Below are positions 44,801 to 56,699 of a DNA stretch of 64,000 nt, one piece after another (within the stretch, counting starts at the first letter, position 1; each line of letters begins with the position of its first letter). Position numbers and translations under genes: made by a program. The notes beneath the pieces were generated by a model. It saw only the letters and a list, made by a program, of their open reading frames with translations. It was not told where the DNA came from and ran no database searches. The stretch spans positions 35,087,608-35,151,607 of the forward strand of contig OX442314.1 in assembly GCA_949358305.1 (NCBI GenBank), given 5' to 3'. The DNA is from Strigamia acuminata. Taxonomy: Eukaryota; Arthropoda; Chilopoda; Geophilomorpha; Linotaeniidae.

Positions 44801-44870
44801 AATGACGGGTCACACGGGAACAAACGTAATGGATATACAAATTGTGCTTATTGTGCCAATAAACAAATAA
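41853..44870 (+). CDS. GLYCTK: Glycerate kinase
   Basis: Two exons: 41853-42348 and 43816-44870 (phase 1 junction within the conserved LISGGGSALLP loop), 516 aa in all; human GLYCTK has 523. It phosphorylates D-glycerate to 2-phosphoglycerate in serine and fructose breakdown. Visible motifs: VIGFGKAALAM, GVISIPAGT, VFEGANNNLPDD, the glycine loop SGGGSALLPSPTPPVTL, LILSDIIGDP, ASGPT, CILCGGETTV, GVGGRNQELVLASS, LSAGTDGIDGPT and the C-terminal TGHTGTNVMD. About 19 residues between QTLVSADL and SDSKIEV have no clear counterpart in the family; no in-frame intron could be found that removes them. Start chosen at the ATG GAA GGG codons; a poly(A) signal lies near 44953. Confidence 0.93.
42532..42825 (-). 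pseudogene. BEL/Pao integrase remnant in the GLYCTK intron
   Basis: Read on minus it gives EQAPWWEDFG, which after a one-base deletion corresponds to the APWWGGFWER motif of BEL/Pao integrases, then two stops, then GRNSLNLEKL and LTEIEATINSQPLSY, the conserved stretch after it. Frameshift and stops mark an old fragment. Confidence 0.75.
43080..43405. repeat. Dispersed repeat, inverted relative of 32770-33000
   Basis: AAATTTGGGCCTGAAATTTA with AAGTTTTCTT, and AAAAAAAATTTGTACTCA with the nearby ACACCGGCATG, match the PIGO-intron copy in reverse. The middle (about 43190-43330) is not shared. Confidence 0.5.
43489..43798. mobile_element. TA-flanked MITE next to the GLYCTK splice acceptor, 310 bp
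   Basis: Ends CCGTACTGCCTTGATTTAAC and the inverse GTTAAATCGAGGCAGTACGG, flanked by TA (43487-43488, 43799-43800). The interior repeats AACGCCGG/CCGGCGTT words about ten times. Its right edge is 17 bp from the exon 2 boundary of GLYCTK, so the branch point probably lies inside the element. Confidence 0.88.
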
Positions 44871-45104
44871 ATGCGACATTCATGTGGAAATGTGGGCTTA
44901 CAATACAAAAGAGCGATCTTGCTCAACAAACTTTCGCTAAAAGATGATTTTAAATAAAATTTGACAAAAGTGCTTACTTTATCAAACTGTAGATGGCGTT
45001 TGAGTGGTCTCTTTACAGTTTTGGCCTTGGTGAGCATCATAGAGGGCAGTTCTAAAAATTAATTTAATAAAACAAAACTAAAATAAATTTTCTATTCAAT
45101 CACG

Positions 45105-45365
45105 GTGATGACACCGTTGAGATTTGTCGTTAAAAAATCTTTTCGATTCAACAAATCCCAACACAATTACTCATCAGCTTGTTGTCAAGGAAACGAGTGG
45201 ATGCTGCAAGATGCTGGTCTCTCGTGTGAACCGCAACTGGCGGCGGTTTTTGCAACTCATTCTGAAATTATGTCCAAATCCCAAAGGGGAATGAAGATAA
45301 ATGAGTCGAAGGATGAAGGACAACAAAACTGGCTAAGTTCATTTAATTTTTTTCAATTTTTTTAA
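45105..45365 (+). CDS. Possible small protein (86 aa), unrecognised
   Basis: ATG to TAA frame with a basic, aromatic N-terminus (TPLRFVVKKSFRFNKSQHN) like a mitochondrial targeting peptide and a hydrophilic C-terminal half. No known motif. It sits about 235 bp after GLYCTK with no obvious promoter. Composition is more gene-like than the surrounding DNA, but the evidence is weak. Confidence 0.25.
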   Translation: MMTPLRFVVKKSFRFNKSQHNYSSACCQGNEWMLQDAGLSCEPQLAAVFATHSEIMSKSQRGMKINESKDEGQQNWLSSFNFFQFF

Positions 45366-45757
45366 TTTTCTTTTTCATAAATGGAGTCGAGTGTTGCTGT
45401 TGTCATTTAAACGTCGCTTCAACGTTTGCAGCGAGTGTTTCGACGTGACGCGAGTTCTTGACACCCGTCAAGTTGCATGTGCATGTCGTCGAGCAGATTA
45501 ACTCGATCCCCTCGACCCGACGTTGGCGAGTGGCGACTGGCGACCGACATCCGCACCAGTGAACCTTGGGATTTCCCACGATAAGGGACTCGTTGTCGGC
45601 TCGTGCAGCATCAGCATCGTGTCGTGTTCTCTTTCGCTCTCTTTTTTACCCCTCAGTGCGGGCAAGGGCGGGTTTGAGGGGAAACTAATTGAGTTTCAAT
45701 GGTAATTTAATTTGAAACAAACCACTAGGCATTAAAAGGTTTAGCATTTTCCAAAAT
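45366..45757. other. Unique block without recognised gene
   Basis: About 390 bp, richer in G+C than its surroundings, with many CG-containing words (ACGTCGC, CGACGTGACGCG, CGACCCGACG). No splice sites or ORF that I would call. Confidence 0.4.
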
Positions 45758-46145
45758 ATGTCTAAGTTCATCAGAAATTTGCAGAAATTCATCAGAAATT
45801 GGTAGAAAATCATCAGAAATTGGTAGAAAATTATCAGAAATTGGTAGAAAATTATCAGAAATTTGCAGAAAATTATCAGAAATTGGTAGAAAATCATCAG
45901 AAATTGGAAGAAAATCTTAAAAAATTTGTAATTTATCCAAAATTGTTCGAAATTGATCAAAAGTTGGTCAATATTTGTCAAAAAGAGGTTGAAACTCATC
46001 AAATTTTGTAGAAAATTCGTCAAAATTTGTTGAAAATTGGTCGAAATTCGTTGAAAATTTTTCGAAATTCATGAAAATTGGTCGAAATTCGTTGAAAATT
46101 GGTCGAAATTCATGAAAATTGGTCGAAATTCGTTGAAAATTAATA
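45758..46145. repeat. Minisatellite
   Basis: Units of about 20-21 bp, TCAGAAATTGGTAGAAAA (45774-45910), passing into TTGGTCGAAATTCGTTGAAAA (46025-46140). Confidence 0.9.
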
Positions 46146-46494
46146 AACAATTTACTTAGCGAGGAGTTGTGGCCTAAACAAATAAAAATATTATTAAGTT
46201 GCAATCAACGCTAATCTCGTGATTCATCTTGTAGTTCGATGACGAAGGGTGATGTTGCTGGACCCCCTAGTTCCCCTACTGCGCCTTATCCCCTTCTCTC
46301 GGTATATTTGTAGTTTACTGAAGCATATCAAGCAGCTCACCGTGGACCGCATATGCGCCCGTTCCTCGCCGACTTTGCCGACAGATGGCGCGATTCTGCT
46401 GGCCGACACGAGGACTATTGACGTCCCGGTTTGTTTGCAAGTGGGTTGAGACTGCACGTGACGAAAAAACAAATTACACGGGTGTAGGAACAGA

Positions 46495-46526
<32 letters not shown>

Positions 46527-47025
46527 ACGATTTTAAATTTAAAAATTTATCTAAAAAAAATCACAATTGATGTTTAGGGAGACACGAACACAAGTAGGTG
46601 CTAAGCAATTAGTGTCACATCTTTGTTGTTATGAATTGGTGCGAGATTACATCAGGAATACGTAAGGAACAGACAAGTGGGTGATTCATGATCTCCTGCT
46701 AGAAAGAGACATTTTAAAAAAAGGAAAAAAGAATTTGAGTTACGAGAAAAATAACGAAGTCGTCAAAGATAAAACTTATGCGATGAGTTGGTAACTTAGG
46801 AAATGTTTTACAGTGCTAAGATTGCTTTAGTTAGGATAATGATCATTGCTGTAAATATTTAAATATTCATAAAATAAAGGACTACACGCAAACTTACAAT
46901 AACAATAGGTATGGTTCTTTTATGGCTGAGTAAAAAGAATAAAGATGATTTGATTCAATGGAGATATTAAATTATATACATCGGCTGAGTATTTACCGAT
47001 ATTCGAGCACCCAGGGTAAGCCCAA
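46146..47025. other. Unique block without recognised gene
   Basis: G+C-richer part 46230-46450, a short (TA)n/(A)n tract at 46498-46526, then AT-rich DNA to the solo LTR. No coding or RNA feature recognised. Confidence 0.4.
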
Positions 47026-47029
47026 CGGT

Positions 47030-47556
47030 TGTGAGTGACGGTCGGTCGTCTCATGGCCAGTGGAGGACCATGGGGCGTTTGGACACCATTCACGATAAGG
47101 AACAACACAAAAAAACGCACAGTTTTGAATTGTATAATCTTTATTGTAGTTGTCTAGGGGTTGCGTGTTCACCGTGTTATCGCCTAGGTCGTTGGGTTGC
47201 CTTAACAGCAACCCATCCCTGTCCAACCACTGACCACGTGGTCAAGGACCAAATGGGCAGCGTTGTCGGATTGCATTTGCCTGCCGTGCATTACAGCACG
47301 GCGATTGAGTCGTCTCAAATCATTTCGGACTTAGAAGCGATCTCGTCTCTTGTTGCGTCATCTTCTCTCTAGAGCTCTCACAACCGGTCAGCCTGGAACT
47401 GGATATCGAACTGTCTCCAAGATGGCGATCAAGCCACGAAGAGACCTTGCTTAATCCTCTGTCCTGATTGGCTGCAATCAGGATAAGTCGTGGAAGCTGC
47501 TGAGTATCTTCTTCTTGATGTCGCCAGTGCCGACTGGCGGTGGCCAGTTGGTCACA
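47030..47556 (-). mobile_element. Solo LTR, 527 bp
   Basis: Left end TGTGAGTGACGG, right end TTGGTCACA, flanked by the 4-bp duplication CGGT (47026-47029, 47557-47560). On the minus strand AATAAAG (about 47147-47141) supplies a poly(A)-type signal near the LTR end, as in the two other LTRs. Similar termini but a much shorter body suggest a third family of the same gypsy lineage. Confidence 0.8.
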
Positions 47557-47560
47557 CGGT

Positions 47561-48830
47561 TGCAATGTTAATTTGCGATGTTTGACCGCAGATATCTCAG
47601 AGAATACTGACGTCCCAATCAATTTTATATTTTTTTCTGATTACCTTTAATTTGGATTTTCATTTCTAATATTTTTTGTTTGTTAACAGGAGCGGGAAAA
47701 AATTTAATCGGCGAAAATTCTAACGCAAAAAAAATCCATAAAAGTAACTGAGAACGAATTCACGGGATTAAGAGTCATCAATAATGGTGTTTAAGAGGAT
47801 TTAGAAGGCACTTGTATTAAGGATTTCTTCTTATTTCTTCAAGATGATATTAGTTGGAGTGTGAAAAATATGTCTGTCCTTGTCCATCCGGCGTTCCAAT
47901 TCAATTAAGAAGAACTGAGAAGCTGACCGAGGTCAAAAAAGCAGCTTTCTCATCACGTCCATTCCACTAAAAACACTCTATTTTTGTTGACTGTTTCTAA
48001 TTTATGGAAAACTATTCTTTTTTTTTCGTTCTATAAACACATCCACAACATTTTTATATTATTCCAGTGGAATTTTGGACGTTTGTGGATTTAACTTACA
48101 AATTCCATATATATATATAAAAAAAAGAAGTGCTTTTGTACTGTTCAACAAGGCGTGACCACAGCCGCGGTTTGCATGATGTTAGCGAGGGGTGCACAAA
48201 CTCGGACGAAATACGATGGAAGCGGAACCGAAATTAGGCATAAATTCGAGCTATTTGAATAAGCATCCGTCTGAACGACCGAGAGGGAAGTGGCCATCAA
48301 AACGGGACACCAAACGCAGGTTGAGACGCCAAATTTGATCAGCCAACGGCCTTCATATGCATGAGACCAAGAAACGACAAACACCCCGCTATAACTTATT
48401 CCAAACGACAGAAATCTCAAATGTGCACCCGATTTACTATGACAAAGACATTTTTTACATTTTTCATTTTTTTTTTTAAATTTTTTTTTATTGTGTCTTT
48501 TATGGGGGGGTTTATCTTTTTTTTACTTTTTTTTTTTATTTTTTTTATTTTTGAAGGGTTTATTTAATATGGGAGGAAAAGTTTATTGTAGGGATATTCA
48601 AACAACTCAATTCAGAAATAATCTGTTGATTTGTGCGGAAAATATTGAAAAAAAAAATTGTAATTCCAGCAGGGGAAGGATTAAGGCGTTGGGGACACAT
48701 AACAATTGTAAAATGGTATCTTGATTAAATGGTATCGTTGCTAAAATGCTGTTTTTGGGCGAAATAAATGCGTTTTTTGATAAAAATTGTTGTTATGTTT
48801 ATGGCAACAATTTGTAGAAAATCAAGTCTT
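47561..48830. other. Spacer without recognised gene
   Basis: AT-rich DNA with T-rich runs around 48460-48560 and a somewhat more complex stretch at 48145-48420. I see no convincing exon. Confidence 0.4.
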
Positions 48831-49335
48831 TTTATGAGAAAATGTGCAATTTTAGGAGCAAAAGTGGAATTTTAGGAGCAAAAATGCAATTTTAGGAGCA
48901 AAAATGCAATTTTAAGAGCAAAAATGCAATTTTAGGAGCAAAAATGCAATTTTAAGAGCAAAAATGTAATTTTAGGAGCCAGAATGCATTTTTAGGAGAA
49001 AATTATATTTCCATGGACAAAAAAGAAGAAGATTATATTTACATGAACAAAATACTGTAGAAAATGCATTATTAGGAGCAAAAAAAAGCATTTATAGGTG
49101 CAAAAAATGCATTATTAGGAGAAAATATGCATTTTTAGGAGAAAATATGCATTTTTAGGAGAAAATATACATTTTTAGAAGTAAATATGCATTTTTAGAA
49201 AAAAGAAAACATTTTTTGGGGAAAAAAAAATGCATTTTTAGGAAAAAATGCATCTCTAGGAGACAATGTGCATTAAAAAAAACAGTTTTAACCTTCAAAA
49301 TTTGCCTTTTAAAGCCAAAAAATGCATTTTTAGAT
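48831..49335. repeat. Minisatellite, AAAAATGCAATTTTAGGAGC type
   Basis: About 20-bp units (GAGCAAAAATGCAATTTTAG), near-perfect at 48850-48990, then variants with AAAATATGCATTTTTAGGAG. Confidence 0.92.
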
Positions 49336-50080
49336 GAAAAACACTGCCTGTCTATTCACATCTGTGGGACCCGATCGAGCCACACGCCCCCTTTTCCACA
49401 TGCACAAACTAAGCTTACGATACACGTTCACTTCGGAATTCCAAAACGAATCAATTTTCACTAAATGTTGCGCCAAAACCCACCTTCTAAACCAACGTCT
49501 TAGACGTAAAGTTGGAGCGATCAGATGTCGACAAGATGTGCGGCAAGACGTGTCCGAACTCGTTGTGCATTCAGCATTTGAGCCACACGCCCATCACGAG
49601 GCATTAGTGACGCCGGGGCCCGTGTAAGTCGCGTCGTAAGCAGCTGCTGACAGAAAACAAACGCATTCCTTTTGATTAGTGCAAATTAAATTGCAAACCC
49701 GCGTCGCCTCTTCGCACGGCTTAACTTAACCCTCCACTGGCGTCCTCCCATCCCTTGATGCAATTACTCTCATTTCCCTCTTTATCCCGTTGCACCGACC
49801 CCCTGCAACTTACCAACTAATGCAATTCGCATGCTCAGCCGAAACAATATGCTAATCAGGGTCAGCTAATGCGGTTTGCTCATAATTGGTGTTTAATTTT
49901 TGGATTTTTTAATTCAAAAAAATGAATATAGATGTTGTGTGCTTTTGTACGAGAAGTTTGTGTAATATTCGCAAGGTTTCTCCTTGTAAAATCCATTTAA
50001 ATCTGTGAAAATCTGTGCAAAATACATTGAAATCAGTGATAATCATTGCAAAAGCTATTGAAATCTATGAAAATCCTTGG
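49336..50080. other. Unique block, no gene recognised
   Basis: 49370-49880 has balanced composition with CG words and several AATTA/CTAAT words. It could be regulatory, but no feature can be named. Confidence 0.35.
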
Positions 50081-50084
50081 AAAA

Positions 50085-50460
50085 TACATTTAAGTCCATG
50101 AAAATTCACTGAAACCAGGGGAAAATCCACAAAAATCGACGGAACCCTGACAAAAAATCCACAAAAATCCATTCACACCTGACGAAAATCCACACCTGAC
50201 GAAAATCCACAAAAATTCACTGAATCCTGACGAAAATTCACAAAAATTCACTGAATCCTGACAAAAAAACCACAAAAATCCACTGAAACCGAACAAAAAT
50301 CCACAAAAATTCACTGAAACCTGATAAAAATCCACAAAAATCGACGGAAACTTGACAAAAATCATCAAAAATCCACTGAAACCTGATAAAAATCCACAAC
50401 AATCCACTGAAACCTGACAAAAATCCCCAAAAATTCACTCAAACCTGAGAAAAACTCACG
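50085..50460. repeat. Minisatellite, AAAATCCACTGAAACCTGAC type
   Basis: Units of about 30 bp (ACAAAAATCCACTGAAACCTG). Open frames on the minus strand here have Phe/Trp/Gly-rich periodic sequence and are a by-product of the repeat. Confidence 0.88.
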
Positions 50461-50689
50461 AAACTGACCAAAATCTAAAGTAGGCCTAATGCTAATAAAG
50501 TACATACCGGTAGTTTGGAATAAAATTACTTCTCGTGCAATTTTTCTATAAATAAATAGTACAAAAAAATAAAAACAAAAACAGCGTGAAGAATTTCCTT
50601 AATTTTAGTGCATTTTTGAGTAAAAATAGTGCACCGATAAACGAAAGCCCATAAAACCGTGTTAGTCACACGACGAGGAAATAAATTGC

Positions 50690-50981
50690 AAAGTGTCAAT
50701 TCGCACGTCCGCACGATGATTTTCTGGGAAGAGAAATTCGTTGAAATTAGAGGCGGAGGAGGATTTGATTTGATGTGGTTGAGTTGAGCGTCTGGATGGT
50801 TGTTCTGGCTCGTTTAGAGAGACGTGTGTCCATCTTTAGTAGAGAGAGAGAGAGATGGGTGGGGGGAATCGGGTAGATATGGGCGACGTAATCTGAGTTG
50901 CAACGTCGTGGCAGTTCATGTAAAATTCAAGAAGTTCTCTCACGGAGTGATCTTAAAGTGATCAATCTGGATCAGTGCGAG
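50690..50981 (+). other. Candidate non-coding 5' exon
   Basis: A unique segment that ends with a strong donor, GCGAG|GTAAGTCGG (GT at 50982-50983), after a (GA)n tract at 50843-50856. It has no long frame. It could be a first exon of the gene whose coding exons appear at 62875. Based on a single donor match and composition only. Confidence 0.25.
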
Positions 50982-51289
50982 GTAAGTCGGTTGGAATTAA
51001 TTTTAAATGCCTTCTGCAGCTTACGATAGCCCTCACACAAGTTGTATCAAATGGCAGTAGTCGCGGGGAGATGAAATAGATATTGATTTGATATTAGAGT
51101 TCGTTGCGAGAAGTTTCGAGGAGTGTTTTGTTGGTGTTGGTTGGTTTGTTTGTTTGGATTTTGTTTGTTGTTTTGTGGGAATGTTTCGATGTGGGAAAAA
51201 TGATCGGAAATTAAAATTAATAAAAATTGTGAGAGTATAAAAATGCTTTTTTTTTGTGTTTGTGTTTATTTTAGAGAAATTTTGTTATT

Positions 51290-51955
51290 TTCCACTGAAT
51301 TTTGTCTAAATTTTTGAAAGTTGGTCATTTTATAAAAAAGAATTTGTCGGTTTTCAAAAATTTGTCATTTTCGGATAAAATTTGTCGAAAATTTCTAAAA
51401 TTTGTTATTTTCCAATAAAATTTGTCGAAAAATTTGAAAATTTGTCATTTTCCAATAAAATTTGTCAAAAAATTCGAAAATTTGTCATTTTCCAATAAAA
51501 TTTGTCTAAATTTTCGGAAAATTATCAAAATTTTCTTTAAAAATTCTAAAATTTGTCTAAATATTTGGCAGACTTCGTCAAAATATTATGTCTAAAATTT
51601 TTATATTTGTCAAAACATTTGTCTAAAATTCAAAAATCTTGTCTAAAATTCAAAAATCTTGTCTAAAATTCAAAAATCTTGTCTAAAATTCAAAAATCTT
51701 GTCTAAAATTCAAAAATCTTGTCTAAAATTCAAAAATCTTGTCTAAAATTCAAAAATCTTGTCTAAATTTCAAAAACATGTCCAAAATTCAAAAACTTTG
51801 TCAAAAATTCAAAACACTTGTCCAAAATTCAAAAAACCTTGTTAAAAATTCTAAAATCCATCAAAAATTCAAAAATCCACCTAAACTTATAAAAATCCAC
51901 CTAATCTTATAAAAATCCACCTAAACTTATAAAATTCCGTCTAAAAACTCCACAA
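51290..51955. repeat. Minisatellite, TTGTCTAAAATTCAAAAATC type
   Basis: A perfect 20-bp unit repeated about eight times at 51600-51770, flanked by diverged units (TTTGTCATTTTCCAATAAAA). Confidence 0.93.
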
Positions 51956-52850
51956 TAGATTTCTCACCCATCTCCCAAATTTCATCAACAAACACAAAAG
52001 CGCACATCATTGATCACATTGATCACTCGTCGCACACTGTTGACACTTCAACTCGTTTCAAGAAGGGTTAAAAGAGGCTGAAATAAGTAATTTCCGCACT
52101 TATTCTTATTCCAAATTTTTATAGCGTGTAGCGAACGTATAAATCTTTGTGCATTTATTTTATTCCTACATAGGAGTGTTTTTCCGCGGGATATGGCATG
52201 TTGTCACGAACAGCGAGAGCGATTGCAAATGCAAACGGCGCTGACACTTATGAATACAAATGAAGATGTTTAGCGAGTTGACGAGAAAAGATCCGCCTCT
52301 GCGATCGTCTCAGATGCTCCAAGGAAACACTCAATTCTTTCCAATCTGGTGAACGATTCCTTGGGTTTTGTCTCGAGGGATTTGTCCTATCTTCACTTTG
52401 ACTCGAGTCTCTTCTCGTGATTAAGGCGCGTCGACGTCTTGACGACACCCAAACTCCCGTCTAATTGACGTAATTTACCATCAAACGGTTTGATACGAAA
52501 GAAGGAATTCTCTTCGGAGATGCTCGTAAAATATTGGCAGTCTACATCTTCCTTCACTTGCCACCATTTTTGCCTCCAGATAAGGGAAAAACTGAGGCTC
52601 AAGCCATCATGAACATGTCATTTGTGTAATTGTGGCAATTTGGCAGCGACTGCCGACTTCGAATGCATTTATACGGCTTTGATTGCTTTTAAAAGAAAAA
52701 TAAGAAAAATAAATAAATAAATAAATAAGGCAAAAATTAGAAAGTCAGGGCATCATCTGACTTGTGTGTAAACAAAATACATTTCTTTTGCCTACAAATA
52801 AATTTGTTTCTCGTACAGTGACAATGTTATTTTTGTATAAAATAATATCC
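51956..52850. other. Unique block, no gene recognised
   Basis: About 900 bp. 52190-52640 is less AT-biased, but frames are short and no splice-site pair convinces me. Confidence 0.35.
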
Positions 52851-53410
52851 AATTTTTCCGACAAAATAATACAATTTTCGTCTGAAAAGCAATTTTTCGT
52901 CTTAAAATGCAAATTTTGGCCGGAAAATGCAAATTTTGGCCGGAAAATGCAAATTTTGGCCGGAAAATGCAAATTTTGGCCGAAAAAATTCAAATTTTCC
53001 GCGTAAAAATGCAACTTTTACGCCTAAGAATACAAATTTTTCGCCTAAAAATGCAACTTTACCGTCAAAAATAAATATTTTCATCTAAATATGCACAGTG
53101 TTGTCAAAAATGCAAATTTCCGTCTCAGAATGCATTTTTTTTTAAAAAATCCATTGCTTTCGTTAAAAATGCAAATTTCTGTCTCAACTTGCATTTTTTG
53201 CCTCAACATGCCGTTTACCGTCTGAATAAATTGTATATTTTTGTTAAATAATGCAACTTTTTGCGCCAAAATGCATTTTTTTCAACTTCAAAATATTTTA
53301 TTTTTGTTTCAAAATCATTTTTTTTTACCTAAAAATGCAACTTTTTCCCCTAAAAATCCAACTTTTTCCCCTAAAAATCCAACTTTACACCTGAAAATCA
53401 AAACTGAACA
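52851..53410. repeat. Minisatellite, AAAATGCAAATTTTGGCCGG type
   Basis: Four near-perfect 19-20-bp units (52905-52985) within a longer series of AAAATGCAA(C/A)TTTT variants. Confidence 0.92.
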
Positions 53411-54477
53411 CTAAACCCTTGTGTCGACACAATTCAACCTTTCCACGGACCACCCGTCTAAAAAAAATCCTTAATCAATCCCAGCTAAAACCAAACAATC
53501 AAAACTACATAAAAATTCTCCAATTCCCTTCCATATTCCCTCCAACCAAAAGCACCGCCTCGATGTATCCGCGCGCGCGCATAAACACCACATCTCCTCG
53601 CGCCGTGTTTCCGATGCAAATTTCACCAATGTGCCGATCAAATAAAGAACTTAAGTGGATTTGGTCCAGCGACGGCGGTCCGTGCACCAGAACCCAGCCA
53701 CGCGTGGGCGCATCGGTTGATGGCGAACCCCCGAAGTGGAAAACGAATCCTGATTCGTTCAATAGTGTTAAACTTAAATTAATTTTCTTGCTTTTTCCTC
53801 CGCACAAAAGTACATAAGCTCGTGTCCTTTCCTCTCTCATCTCTCTCTCTCTCCTTTTTCCAAATCGCATTTCAACTTAATAACAGATTTTCTCTCCTCT
53901 TTTTATTTCAATTTCCCAACTTTTTCTCCAAACCATCGAAACGTGAAACCGACAGATTAAATGCCACACCTCAAATTCCCACAAGAGATGAAACAGCGAC
54001 GTCTAGTGGACATTTGAAAAAATAAAATTTAAAAAAATCACATTTTTCGTCGATAAAATCAACAAAAATCAACAAAAATCAACAAAAATCAACAAAAATC
54101 AACAAAAATAAATAAATTGATATATTTATGCGTTTGTCAACAGATGTTTGCGCGTGAATCATTTCGCGATGTGCCGATAGGGGCGCCTTTGATTATCTCG
54201 TGTGTGGCTCCCGCGGGGAGTTGCAAGTGACTCTGTAATGGTACTTTAAGGTGATTATGACGTCCGGCCTCCATTGTGGGAGGGCGCCGATGGAAGTCCG
54301 TATGTCGCTGGCCGACGGGCGATTGCGCCGTCTGGCGGGGGACCTCCGGGGAATCGAAGGGGACAGCTAGGGAGTCGTCAGAGTGGTTTGTGGTGTGCGA
54401 GGGGGTTTGGTCGGGCACATGGCTCGTGTCAAACATCGTGTAAGTCACCGAGGCAGGTAAATGTTTGAAATGCAAGG
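53411..54477. other. Unique block with short low-complexity tracts, no gene recognised
   Basis: Holds a (CG) run at 53571-53580, a (TC)n tract at 53832-53852 and a short ATCAACAAAA repeat at 54058-54110. The best frames here lack any known motif. Confidence 0.35.
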
Positions 54478-54479
54478 AT

Positions 54480-55225
54480 GAAAGGGGCCCAAAAAGGGGC
54501 CCCGAGAATAAATTTTTTTTGGGGGATTTATGGCAATGTTTTTCAAAATTTCTTCAATCAGGCCCCATTTTATTCAGGGAAAAGGCAAAAAGGGCCTCAA
54601 TGGGCCCCGAGCAAAAATAAATTCTCGAATTTTTTCACAATTTTATCAAGGGTTCCAAAAATGTCAAGGAAGGGGAGGCAAAAAGGGCCCCAAAGGGCCC
54701 TGAATAAAAAAAAATGTTGAATTTGTCGCAAATATTTCAAAATTTCATTTATCAAGATTTTATCAAAAGGCGCCATTTTATAAGGGGGCCCCAATTTATA
54801 AAGAGGCCCCATTTTTTCAAGGGGCCTCATTCTGGCAAAAAAGGCCCCGAGTAAAAAATAATTTTGATTTTGTCACTAAATTTTAAAATATTTTATTAAA
54901 GGGCCTCATTTTATCCAGAGGGCCCCATTCTATCAAAGGACCCCATCTATCAAGAGAGTTAAAAAAGGCCCCCCGAGTAAAAAAAATAATTTTGATTTTG
55001 TCACAAAATTTTAAAATATTTTATTAAAGGGCCTCATTTTATCAAGGGGCCCATTTTATCCAGGGGCCCCATTTTATCAAAGGACCCCATCTATCAACAG
55101 AATTAAAAAGGGCCCCCAAGTAAAAAAAAAAATTTTGATTTTGTCACAACATTTTAAAAATTGTTATCAAGGGGCCCCCTGTAATCCAGGAGCCCCATTT
55201 TGTCCAGGGGCCCCATCTTTACAGC
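54480..55225. repeat. GGGGCCCC-containing minisatellite, block 1
   Basis: Irregular units combining GGGGCCCCATTTTATCAA with AAAAAAATTTTGATTTTGTCAC; the GGGGCCCC core is palindromic and recurs about every 20 bp. Confidence 0.85.
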
Positions 55226-56050
55226 CGGGCCGTTAATCAGTTGATGGAATAGGGTTCCGCGACCCTTTTGTGAGTCGTGCGAGTGTTTTTCGAGGTTAAG
55301 TGCAGCAGCAAGAGGAAGAAAAGTTCACCTTGCTAAAGTGTCTCGTGTGACATGTGGAACGCGACAAAAAGGGTCGAAGAAAATGTGGAATATGTAAAAA
55401 TCAGAAGCGAGCAAAATTTAATGCAATTTGCCATCATCACATTCGGTTTGGAATTTTTTCAAGAATAATAAAAAAATAAAGAAAAAAGATTTTATTCCGA
55501 ATGCTAAGCAGGCAAGCATCCGTTTCTCATCCATGTAGGGGACGTATGCAAATGATTAAAAAAATATATAAAAAAAAATATAAAAAAAATTCGATAAAAT
55601 TTTTTTTCATTTTCCATTTTATCCAAACAGATGTAAAAATATTTTCCACAAATTAAAATTTTAAAATTTTTATTTCTATTTTTCAGTCGCACAAACGTGT
55701 AATAAATCCGCGCTGTTGGTCGATTCCATTAAGCTGACATTAAACCCTAATTCGATTTTGCTCGAGCAGACGCGAGACGCTGCAGGGGGGAGTCGACCTG
55801 ACAGATGGCTCGTGGCTACTAGGACATTGTGCGTCCGTCTGATGAATAGATGCGGCCGGGGCATATGCTCAGTAAACGCGGTACCAGGCTTAATGCATCG
55901 CTGGAGAAATTAAACACAAGCGCGCACTGCAGGCGAGCCCAACCAGGGGTTGCTTTTCAGTTTTCACTCTCCCATTCAATTTCACCAATTTTTTTAAATT
56001 TTTTCTCTCTTTCGAATTTCTTTCGACCAATTTCGTTCGAATTCGAGCAA
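55226..56050. other. Unique block upstream of the candidate promoter
   Basis: About 800 bp. Contains AT-rich runs (55560-55680) and a more balanced part at 55690-55970 with no supported exon. Confidence 0.35.
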
Positions 56051-56062
56051 TGTGCGAAACGG

Positions 56063-56244
56063 TTACGTGACTTACGTCAATAGTGCGCGCGTTACGTCAT
56101 CCCAGCGTGGGCGGGGCTCCCCTGGAAGAGACGAGGGTTGGCTTCACTTCTCAACCACCCGCGCGTATTTAAACATACGGACGTTGCGGCTCCCGTTGAT
56201 GCCGGACAACACGCGTTTCTCGTCTTCTAACACCCGCTAAACTA
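56063..56244 (+). promoter_or_regulatory. Candidate core promoter and first exon with CRE-like sites
   Basis: In order: TTACGTGA (56063-56070), TTACGTCA (56072-56079), TTACGTCA (56092-56099), GC box GTGGGCGGGGCTCC (56107-56120), TATA-like TATTTAAA (56166-56173), then a short segment ending in a donor, AACTA|GTAAGC (GT at 56245-56246). The order and spacing fit an ATF/CREB-responsive promoter with transcription starting near 56195-56205 and a short non-coding first exon. No expression data; inference from motifs. Confidence 0.4.
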
Positions 56245-56603
56245 GTAAGCAACATTTCTTCTATTCCATCTCATTTAATCAACCAAAAATCGCCATTTTT
56301 ACTCAAATTTCCAAAAAAAAAAAAAAAAAAAAATTATTTTTATAAAATTAATTTTTTTTTTCTTTTACTAATGAATATTTTATATCATTCTCCACCTTTA
56401 TTCGCCCCGCACAATATTTCCCTCCGGTCCCATCCGATCCCCGCCGACCACATAACTCAACCCAGAGCATGTTGAATGAATTATTTCAGCGCGCACAAAT
56501 CCCACGATGCCGTTTGCAATCTTTGCATTGCAACAAACGCATTCCCACCTCCTCAAACTCGATTTGACGAGTCCATAAAACGCCATAAAAAGTCAATCAA
56601 ACA

Positions 56604-56609
<6 letters not shown>

Positions 56610-56635
<26 letters not shown>

Positions 56636-56690
56636 TAAAACTCACTCTCCCCCCCCCCCCTTCACCCCCCCCACACAAAAAAAGCGAGAA
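56610..56690. repeat. Homopolymer tracts (A)n and (C)n
   Basis: A run of about 24 A near 56607-56630 followed by a run of 10 C and further C-rich sequence; another A run lies at 56317-56331. Prone to assembly error. Confidence 0.9.
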
Positions 56691-56699
56691 TAGAAGCGC

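Noticed and set aside
45685-46023. 112-aa Phe/Ile/Leu-rich minus-strand ORF resembling a membrane protein
   Set aside because: It is the translation of the TCAGAAATTGGTAGAAAA minisatellite.
50090-50438. Phe/Trp/Gly-rich minus-strand ORFs
   Set aside because: Translation of a minisatellite, periodic with the repeat unit.
54478-54720. Lys/Gly/Pro-rich ORF in the GGGGCCCC block
   Set aside because: Repeat-derived frame; periodic and without a gene context.
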